Shown here: in pieces, positions 5,989-11,405 of the stretch
Layout: every line of letters begins with the position of its first letter
Position numbering within the stretch: the stretch's first letter is position 1
Assembly (NCBI GenBank): GCA_964364175.1
Contig: CAYILR010000071.1
Coordinates: forward strand, 1-11,405
Direction of reading: 5' to 3'
Source: CAYILR01 sp964364175
GTDB lineage: Bacteria > Bdellovibrionota > UBA1018
Length of the DNA: 11,405 nt
Notes under the pieces: generated by a model
Databases searched by the model: none
Told to the model about the DNA's origin: nothing
The model's input: only the letters and a program-made list of their open reading frames with translations
Made by a program: the position numbers and the translations under genes

Positions 5989-6750
5989 TCAGCAATTGCT
6001 TAATAAGGCTTTGGCTAGCTCGCGGTTCATCATCACGATGTTCTCGAGTTTGATTTCTTTGGGACAGGCGGCTTCGCAGGCTCCGGTGTTCGAGCAGGCT
6101 CCGAATCCTTCAGCTTCTGCTGCGGCTGTCATGTTTATGACACGTTTGGCGCGTTCGGGGGCGCCCTGGGGGAGTCTCGCTAATTGTGAAACTTTGGCTG
6201 ATACGAAAAGTGCTGCTGAAGCGTTCTTACATGCAGCCACACATGCACCGCATCCGATGCATGCTGCTGAGTCCATCGCTTTTTCTGCGATGTCGTGTCC
6301 GATGGGAATCGTGTTTCCATCGGGGGCGCAACCGGTGTTGACGGAAACGAATCCGCCGGCGGCCATGATGCGATCGAATGCAGTCCGATCGGTCATCAGG
6401 TCTCGCAAAATCGGAAATGCTTTGGCTCTCCAGGGTTCGATCACCACGGTCTGGCCATCTTGAAATCTACGCATATGCAGCTGGCAAGTCGCTGTTCCAC
6501 CATCAGGGCCGTGTGCGTTTCCATTGATCATCAGTGAGCACGATCCGCAGATTCCCTCGCGGCAGTCGTGATCGAATGCTACAGGTTCTTCGCCTTTGTG
6601 GACTAGATCATTGTTGAGCACGTCCAACATTTCCAGGAACGACATGTGCGTGGAAATATCTTTCAACGAGTATTCCGCGAATTTTCCGGGGACTCGGGGT
6701 CCCTTTTGTCGCCAAACTTTCAATCGCAAACTGATTGTGTCTTTGCTCAT
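5989..6750 (-). CDS. sdhB: Succinate dehydrogenase iron-sulfur subunit
   Basis: This 253-residue protein carries electrons from the flavoprotein to the membrane cytochrome of complex II. All cluster ligands are present. The [2Fe-2S] site is Cys63, Cys68, Cys71 and Cys89, in DCREGICGSC and TCQ. The [4Fe-4S] site is Cys164, Cys167, Cys170 and Cys229, in CIGCGAC and ACPK. The [3Fe-4S] site is Cys174, Cys219 and Cys225. The length is normal for type B enzymes. The ATG overlaps the sdhA stop by 4 bases, a translational-coupling arrangement, and a strong terminator follows the gene. Fumarate reductases of this type look alike, so direction of catalysis cannot be read from sequence, but the sdhCAB order favours succinate oxidation. 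Confidence 0.97.
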   Translation of the reverse strand: MSKDTISLRLKVWRQKGPRVPGKFAEYSLKDISTHMSFLEMLDVLNNDLVHKGEEPVAFDHDCREGICGSCSLMINGNAHGPDGGTATCQLHMRRFQDGQTVVIEPWRAKAFPILRDLMTDRTAFDRIMAAGGFVSVNTGCAPDGNTIPIGHDIAEKAMDSAACIGCGACVAACKNASAALFVSAKVSQLARLPQGAPERAKRVINMTAAAEAEGFGACSNTGACEAACPKEIKLENIVMMNRELAKALLSNC

Positions 6751-8669
6751 TTGTAGTTCCTTTGCGCCAGGTGAACGTTGTCGAACGTCAATTCTTCTTT
6801 GTGACGGGCAGGATCTTTTCCATCACCCTTAAATTCCCACGCAGCGACGTGACAGAATTTGTCGTCGTTTCTGAGAGCCTCGCCTTCGGGCGTTTGAGAT
6901 TCCTCTCGAAAATGTCCGCCACAGGATTCGCTCCGCTCCAGGGCATCCATGCACATCAATTCGCCGAGCTCGATGAAATCCGAAACTCGGTTGGCTCTCT
7001 CGAGTTCTAGGTTGATATCTTTTTCTTCGCCGGGAACTCGCAGATCGGACCAGAATTCTTCTTTTACTTTTCTAATCTCGCTGATGGCTTGCTTCAACCC
7101 CGCTTCGTTCCGTGCCATTCCGCACTTGTCCCACATGATTTTGCCGAGTTTGCGATGGAGTTCGTCGGCAGTTTTGCTGCCCTTGTTCTTCATCATTTTG
7201 TTGATTCGATCTTGCGCATCGGCCATCGCAGATTTGGCTTCGTCTTGTGTTGCAGTGACAGGTTTGAAAGTATTGGAAGCCAGGTAATTCGCCAAGCTGT
7301 AGGGAATCACAAAATATCCATCGGCCAGACCTTGCATGAGGGCAGATGCTCCCAGGCGATTGGCTCCGTGATCGGAGAAGTTGGCTTCGCCCAGGACAAA
7401 CATGCCCGGGATCGTGCTCATCAAGTCGTAGTCGACCCACAATCCACCCATCGTGTAATGAACCGCAGGGTACATTCTCATCGGGACTTTGTAGGGATTC
7501 TCGTCCGTGATTTTCTCGTACATCTGAAACAGATTGCCGTATTTTTCACGGATTGTGTCTTCTCCCAGACGCTTGATGGCAGAACCGAAGTCCAAGTAAA
7601 CCGAAAGTCCGCTCGCTCCCACGCCCTTCCCTGCATCGCACATATTCTTGGCGTTTCTGGAAGCCACGTCGCGCGGAACTAAGTTACCAAAACTCGGATA
7701 AATTCTTTCTAGATAATAATCGCGGTCTTCCTCGGGAATTTGATCGGGTGAACGTTTGTCACCTTTGGTTTTGGGAACCCAGACTCTTCCGTCGTTCCTG
7801 AGAGATTCGGACATCAGCGTCAACTTGGATTGGTAATCACCCGAAACTGGAATGCAGGTCGGGTGAATCTGCGTGTAGCAAGGGTTTCCGAAATAAGCTC
7901 CGCGCTTGTAGGCACGCCAGCTGGCTGTGACGTTTGAAAGTTTTGCGTTGGTGGAGAGATAGAACACGTTGCCGTATCCTCCGGTTGCCAAAATCACAGC
8001 ATCGGCCATGTGAGTGGAAATTTCACCTGTCACCAAGTTGCGCGCAACAATTCCGCGAGCGCGGCCGTCGATCACAATCAGATCCAACATTTCGTAGCGT
8101 TGGAAAAGCTCCAGGTTTTTTTCACCCAGCTGCCACATCAAAGCACTGTAAGCTCCGAGCAATAGCTGCTGACCCGTTTGTCCACGAGCATAGAAAGTTC
8201 GCGAAACCTGAGCGCCCCCGAAGGAACGATTAGAGAGCATCCCACCATACTCACGAGCAAACGGAACCCCCTGAGCCACGCACTGGTCGATGATGTTGAC
8301 CGAAACCTGCGCCAGGCGATGCACGTTGGCTTCGCGAGCGCGGTAGTCTCCGCCTTTGATCGTGTCGTAGAACAATCGGTGAATCGAATCCCCGTCACCC
8401 TGGTAGTTTTTCGCAGCGTTGATCCCGCCCTGTGCCGCCACCGAGTGCGCGCGACGCGGACTTTCGTGGAAGGTAAAAACTTTGACCTTGTAACCGAGCT
8501 GCGCAAGCGTCGCTGCTCCGGAAGCTCCTGCTAGTCCCGTGCCCACCACGATCACCGAATATTTGCGACGGTTGGCGGGATTCACCAGTTTGTAATCGAA
8601 TTTTTTATTATCCCATTTGTCAGCGATATCGCCCGCGGGAATTTTGGAATCAAGGGGTGAGGTGCTCAT
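6747..8669 (-). CDS. sdhA: Succinate dehydrogenase flavoprotein subunit
   Basis: This 640-residue catalytic subunit oxidises succinate to fumarate with covalently bound FAD on the cytoplasmic face of the inner membrane. The dinucleotide-binding loop VVGTGLAGAS is at about 41-50. The FAD-linked histidine is His75 in RRAHSVAAQGG. Active-site landmarks are His269 in HPTCIPV, the PRDVASR segment (332-338) with its catalytic arginine, His404 in HYTMGGLWVD, and HGANRLGASALMQG (434-447). The length and the SESLRNDGRVWVP segment fit the long, type B-associated SdhA of Bacteroidota, Actinobacteria and delta-proteobacterial groups, not the roughly 590-residue E. coli form. It overlaps sdhC by 4 bases upstream and sdhB by 4 downstream. 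No frameshift or missing motif is seen. Confidence 0.97.
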   Translation of the reverse strand: MSTSPLDSKIPAGDIADKWDNKKFDYKLVNPANRRKYSVIVVGTGLAGASGAATLAQLGYKVKVFTFHESPRRAHSVAAQGGINAAKNYQGDGDSIHRLFYDTIKGGDYRAREANVHRLAQVSVNIIDQCVAQGVPFAREYGGMLSNRSFGGAQVSRTFYARGQTGQQLLLGAYSALMWQLGEKNLELFQRYEMLDLIVIDGRARGIVARNLVTGEISTHMADAVILATGGYGNVFYLSTNAKLSNVTASWRAYKRGAYFGNPCYTQIHPTCIPVSGDYQSKLTLMSESLRNDGRVWVPKTKGDKRSPDQIPEEDRDYYLERIYPSFGNLVPRDVASRNAKNMCDAGKGVGASGLSVYLDFGSAIKRLGEDTIREKYGNLFQMYEKITDENPYKVPMRMYPAVHYTMGGLWVDYDLMSTIPGMFVLGEANFSDHGANRLGASALMQGLADGYFVIPYSLANYLASNTFKPVTATQDEAKSAMADAQDRINKMMKNKGSKTADELHRKLGKIMWDKCGMARNEAGLKQAISEIRKVKEEFWSDLRVPGEEKDINLELERANRVSDFIELGELMCMDALERSESCGGHFREESQTPEGEALRNDDKFCHVAAWEFKGDGKDPARHKEELTFDNVHLAQRNYK

Positions 8670-9337
8670 AGGTGCGCTCCAAAGAAAAAGAACAGAGGTT
8701 GAACAATGAATCCACAGGCAATCAACGCTGCAAATCCAAGCGCTGTCATTCGAAGTTTAGGGTGACGAGCACCTACGATTCCCAATGACTGAAATGCCGC
8801 TGAAAATCCGTGGCTGATATGCAGTCCCAATAGAGCTAGACAGAACAAATACCATCCCGTGTAGAGCGGACTCTGGAATTTTTCCGAAACAAGACGGTGC
8901 AAGTCTCGCATCTCCACGCCATCGTAAGTCGCGCTGTAGTATTCGCCATATTTGAAAGTAACAATGTGCAGAATCAAAAAAGCCAGGATGAAGAGCCCCG
9001 TGAGCGCCATCGTACGAGCAGCAAGGCTCGTCGCCTTATCGCCCGAAGCATTCAGCGCATAACTCACAGGCCGCGCTGCTCGATTCTCGAGTGTCACCGA
9101 GATTGCACAAATCACATGAAGCAGCAACATGACCACTAGCGCAGTCTCAGCTCCATAAAGAAGCGGCTTGTTGGAAACTATCGCATGGCTGTACTTGTTG
9201 TAAGCCTCAGCACTGATCAGCAGCAGCAAGTTTCCTGCCATGTGTGACAGGACAAACCCGCAATAGCCGAGTCCTGTCAGACCCATGAGTTTCTTTTTTC
9301 CAATGTTGGATTTCAAATACCCAGAAAGTGTCAGCAT
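8666..9337 (-). CDS. sdhC: Succinate dehydrogenase cytochrome b558 subunit
   Basis: This 223-residue membrane anchor has five predicted helices (about 20-40, 61-83, 110-128, 157-178, 197-218), as in the single-subunit type B family that binds two hemes b. Likely heme ligands are His32 (SHMAGN), His74 (LLLHVI), His124 (LILHIV) and His173 or His176 (GLHISHGF). It passes electrons from SdhB to quinone across the membrane. The opening GYLKSNIGKKKLMGLTGLG is typical of the family and fixes the start at ATG 9337. The nearest Shine-Dalgarno-like bases (AAAAGG) are about 13-15 bases upstream, farther than usual, and lie in the 3' arm of a hairpin. First gene of sdhCAB; its own promoter was not found. 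Confidence 0.95.
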   Translation of the reverse strand: MLTLSGYLKSNIGKKKLMGLTGLGYCGFVLSHMAGNLLLLISAEAYNKYSHAIVSNKPLLYGAETALVVMLLLHVICAISVTLENRAARPVSYALNASGDKATSLAARTMALTGLFILAFLILHIVTFKYGEYYSATYDGVEMRDLHRLVSEKFQSPLYTGWYLFCLALLGLHISHGFSAAFQSLGIVGARHPKLRMTALGFAALIACGFIVQPLFFFFGAHL

Positions 9338-9350
9338 GCATTTAGATTAA

Positions 9351-9376
9351 GACCTTTTCGAATGTTGCGAAAGGTC
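9351..9376 (-). terminator. Hairpin before sdhC; attenuator or weak terminator
   Basis: On the minus strand GACCTTTCG pairs with CGAAAAGGTC (7-10 bp with one bulged A, a loop of about six bases), then TTAATCT follows. It occupies most of the 43-base gap between the upstream gene's stop and the sdhC ATG. The T-tract is poor, so partial termination or control of sdhC translation is as likely as full termination. Confidence 0.5.
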
Positions 9377-9380
9377 ATTC

Positions 9381-10154
9381 TCAAGCAGCGATGGATTTTA
9401 GAGAAGATTCAGATGCTGACAAGAGCACAGTGACACCGTCTTGAGCTCCTTGCTGCATCGCTTCAGACTTCGTGCAAACTTTAAAAAGTCGTGCAGCCGA
9501 CAAAACAAACCAGCTTTTTGTCTCCGGAATCTCGACACAAATTCCAAAATGACTCGTCCCACTCTCTCCCAGAACTGGAACCCAACGTTGATTCATGTAA
9601 ATACTGGTTCGACCATCCAGTTCATCCGGGCTCAAAACTTTGTACACACAACCGAGAGGCAACCAAATCCGATTATTTTTTGCCGCGACCAATAACCCCC
9701 ACTCGATGGCAGGCCGCTGAGCAGGACTCAGAGAAGATGCCGTCTTGTTTTGCACTTTCTCCGTCATGGCAGAGTTCATTGCTTTCAAGGTTTTTTCCGC
9801 TTCAGGTAACCAGGTTTGTGCATGACGGGCGAGTTCAATCAGTGGAGTGCAAGCCAACTCACCTTCCAACTTCGAAATCTTCTTCACCCATTTTTGCATT
9901 GGCTCGTCTGTACCCATCAGCGCCTTGAGCGTATGAATCGACTGATAAAAACTTCGAACTGAGCTTGGGCTGACCTGATGTGAGTCCAATTGAGCTTTCA
10001 AAATCTGCAGATGTGACTGCGCCTCAACATAAGCCTGGTTTCGATCAATCTGAAAAAGACTGTTGGTATTTTGACGTGAGTCCGTGAGTAACCGTGACAT
10101 CTCATAGAACTCATCGGGACGACGACTAGATTTCGTTAGCGACACGTCGGACAA
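9381..10154 (-). CDS. Hpt-like plus CheW-like domain protein
   Basis: This protein has 257 residues. The first half (about 37-125) is helical and contains FYQSIHTLKALMG, which resembles the phosphotransfer (Hpt) motif of CheA kinases; His74 would be the phosphorylated residue, although the usual Gly after Lys is Ala. The second half (about 150-228) looks like a CheW-type domain: WGLLVAAKNNRIWLPLGCVYKVL, then WVPVLG and a final SWFVLSAARLFKV strand. A CheA dimerisation or ATPase core is absent. Both assignments are by eye and need profile searches. The frame opens with TTG 10154, overlapping the previous gene by 19 bases; ATG 10100 (18 residues shorter) is an alternative, and neither has a good Shine-Dalgarno. 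It lies upstream of sdhCAB, separated by a hairpin. Confidence 0.55.
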   Translation of the reverse strand: MSDVSLTKSSRRPDEFYEMSRLLTDSRQNTNSLFQIDRNQAYVEAQSHLQILKAQLDSHQVSPSSVRSFYQSIHTLKALMGTDEPMQKWVKKISKLEGELACTPLIELARHAQTWLPEAEKTLKAMNSAMTEKVQNKTASSLSPAQRPAIEWGLLVAAKNNRIWLPLGCVYKVLSPDELDGRTSIYMNQRWVPVLGESGTSHFGICVEIPETKSWFVLSAARLFKVCTKSEAMQQGAQDGVTVLLSASESSLKSIAA

Positions 10155-11221
10155 GCTCGAACGCCGCTGTCACATTCTTTTTTGATCTTCGCTGCCAGAT
10201 CGCAAATTTGCCTCAGAGATTCTTGGGCTGGATCGGCAAGTTTTGCAGCCTGCGCTTTCGCCAGCCATTCTTCCGAATCCAATACACAGGTCCCATCCTT
10301 CTGCATAGATAGATAGATCTGGTTGGAAGCATCCAGAATTTTTTGTCGTTCTTCTTTGCTGGTTCGCAATTTGAGCCACTTTGCAGCCTCCGCATGTAGA
10401 TCTCTGTACTGAACCGCATCGGCCTCTGTGTGGAGGTCAGGAATATTTGAAATATGACCATCCCGCATCGTGGACCAGGTCATATGGTGGTAAGCTTCGA
10501 GTGCTATTGCAGCTCGTTTTTGTCGACTGCATTTTTTGACTGCAGCCATCCACACATCGGGAAGATTGCCATCCACCCAAGCTTCTTCTCCCCAGGCCAT
10601 CAACTCAAATGCACCATAAACGACTGCAATCAAGACCGCTACGATGAGCAAAACCACAGGCCATCCTGCGTGAGCATCAGAAATCAATCGATCGATCAAA
10701 AAAGCATTCGAGGATGTACGAAGCGAGGTCAGTTTTCTCTTCCAGTCATTATAAATTTCGGTGGGATTTTTTTTCTGACGAGCGACCTCTAAATTCGTAC
10801 TGTTAATTCCCTCGATCGTACTTTCAACTTGCCACTGACAGACTCCATCTGACTTGCAGCCCGAATAGAATTCGACTTTTCCGGATGCACTGGAAATCTG
10901 GTAACGGTGTGGGTTCATTTTTGTTGAAGTGATTTCCGGAAATTCTTTTACATCAGAACTGACTTGCTGCAACTCCTTCGAGAGCTGCTCAGAAACTACA
11001 GGATTTTTTACCAAACGCTGCATTTCTTGAATCAATTTTTGTGGTATTTTTCTATTCTTGTTATATATTTTTACGGCAGAACTGAGAGCCATTTCAAGCT
11101 GTTGAACGGTGAGATGCTTTTCTGGAGCGGCCAATGATGTTTGCACCACAGACAAATGTGCAACAATGGTCAGCAACGAAACAAATCTGCAAAACGTCAA
11201 TTTACCGACAAGAGAATCCAT
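10136..11221 (-). CDS. Secreted or membrane protein of unknown function
   Basis: This 361-residue protein starts with a signal peptide (cleavage after SLA at about residue 31). It continues with a helical, Lys/Gln-rich section (38-90) and a small region with a Cys pair (122, 128) that may form a disulfide. One transmembrane helix follows (about 187-209, starting GWPVVLLIVAV). The C-terminal half (210-361) is helical and ends in a cysteine group, CDSGVRACPTCR. If the signal peptide is cleaved, the N-terminal part is periplasmic and the Cys-rich tail cytoplasmic. No family is recognised. ATG 11221 is preferred over GTG 11224 because GAAGAG lies seven bases before it. It overlaps the Hpt/CheW-like gene by 19 bases, so the two are probably cotranslated and may function together. 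Confidence 0.7.
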   Translation of the reverse strand: MDSLVGKLTFCRFVSLLTIVAHLSVVQTSLAAPEKHLTVQQLEMALSSAVKIYNKNRKIPQKLIQEMQRLVKNPVVSEQLSKELQQVSSDVKEFPEITSTKMNPHRYQISSASGKVEFYSGCKSDGVCQWQVESTIEGINSTNLEVARQKKNPTEIYNDWKRKLTSLRTSSNAFLIDRLISDAHAGWPVVLLIVAVLIAVVYGAFELMAWGEEAWVDGNLPDVWMAAVKKCSRQKRAAIALEAYHHMTWSTMRDGHISNIPDLHTEADAVQYRDLHAEAAKWLKLRTSKEERQKILDASNQIYLSMQKDGTCVLDSEEWLAKAQAAKLADPAQESLRQICDLAAKIKKECDSGVRACPTCR

Positions 11222-11228
11222 CACTAGA

Positions 11229-11234
11229 CTCTTC
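11229..11234 (-). promoter_or_regulatory. Ribosome binding site deciding the start
   Basis: On the minus strand GAAGAG lies seven bases before ATG 11221 and only four before the adjacent GTG 11224, favouring the ATG. Confidence 0.5.
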
Positions 11235-11256
11235 GGCGCTTAAAAATAGAAACTAA

Positions 11257-11292
11257 AAAAGCCCGTCCCCTCTTTCGAAGGAACGGGCTTTT
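11257..11292 (-). terminator. Intrinsic terminator, bidirectional
   Basis: AAAAGCCCGT (11257-11266) pairs perfectly with ACGGGCTTTT (11283-11292), with further partial pairing inside. On the minus strand the stem is followed by a run of six T (the complement of 11255-11260), so it best terminates a minus-strand gene lying beyond the right edge. It leaves only about 30 bases for a promoter of the next minus-strand gene, and no clear one was seen there. Confidence 0.85.
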
Positions 11293-11303
11293 CTAAAGAA
11301 ATA

Positions 11304-11345
11304 AAATGGCACGCGCCATTTGCAATCAAGTTGCTCGCGCAACTT
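11304..11345. repeat. Tandem small hairpins with WCGC loops
   Basis: Two perfect 7-bp hairpins lie six bases apart: AAATGGC-ACGC-GCCATTT (11304-11321) and AAGTTGC-TCGC-GCAACTT (11328-11345). Loops and the inner GC pairs are shared while outer stem bases differ in a compensated way. A third copy with the same top is at 5890-5909. They lie beyond a terminator in non-coding DNA. Confidence 0.65.
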
Positions 11346-11380
11346 TCAATATCAAAAAGGGGGCGTCGAGCCTGTTTAGA

Positions 11381-11396
11381 ACCGAGCTACCTCGGT
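11381..11396. repeat. Hairpin near right edge
   Basis: ACCGAG-CTAC-CTCGGT is a perfect 6-bp stem with a 4-base loop. It may belong to a structured RNA or operator continuing past the window edge; nothing more can be said from the bases available. Confidence 0.4.
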
Positions 11397-11405
11397 ACTA
11401 TCTGG

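Noticed and set aside
5978..5991. TGATCA repeated twice at the sdhB stop
   Set aside because: Short, overlaps the stop codon, and has no sign of function beyond chance.
5996..6463. 155-residue plus-strand frame opposite sdhB
   Set aside because: Antisense shadow of a certain gene with all cofactor ligands intact.
7089..7682. 197-residue plus-strand frame opposite sdhA
   Set aside because: Antisense shadow; the sdhA frame is continuous and carries every expected motif.
11361..11405. End of a tRNA or rRNA gene on either strand
   Set aside because: The hairpin and GGTAGCTCGGTT-like bases recall a tRNA D-arm, but no acceptor stem, anticodon arm or T-arm can be placed in the bases available.

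Overview
The window looks like chromosomal DNA from a Gram-negative bacterium, most plausibly a member of the Bdellovibrionota or another former deltaproteobacterial lineage. The grounds are a type B succinate dehydrogenase (sdhCAB with one five-helix cytochrome b558 subunit and no sdhD), a lipoprotein of the predicted-aminopeptidase family, a FecR-domain envelope protein, an outer-membrane barrel ending in Phe, and a good sigma-54 promoter match. The assignment is inference from gene content. No rRNA, tRNA, CRISPR array, transposase or phage gene is visible.

Left part (1-2036, plus strand). Two secreted proteins of unknown role follow AT-rich leaders. The first, with a possible CsgG-like fold, sits behind a near-consensus extended -10 promoter so close to its ATG that the mRNA may be leaderless. 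The second, a Ser/Thr-rich lipoprotein, has a sigma-54-type -24/-12 element with an exact IHF-consensus match upstream.

Middle part (2063-5647, minus strand). Four genes probably form an envelope operon. In transcription order they are a membrane-anchored coiled-coil/TPR-like protein, a FecR-domain protein overlapping it by 35 bases, a small outer-membrane barrel, and a HExxH lipoprotein. A long hairpin lies between the last two.

Gap 5648-5988. There is no gene here. It holds a 36-bp perfect inverted repeat with a structured loop, a small TCGC-loop hairpin, and the bidirectional terminator of the sdh operon.

Right part (5989-11224, minus strand). A secreted, single-TM protein of unknown function is followed by a protein resembling an Hpt domain joined to a CheW-like domain. 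After a hairpin comes sdhCAB, with 4-base overlaps between its genes. SdhCAB oxidises succinate to fumarate and passes electrons to the quinone pool. The end of the window (11225-11405) holds a terminator and a cluster of small hairpins.

The most unusual features are two hairpin repeat families in the intergenic DNA. Two long elements have unrelated but perfectly self-complementary outer stems around a shared GCATCGTGC mini-hairpin whose stem covaries. Three short hairpins share a GC-WCGC-GC top on covarying stems.
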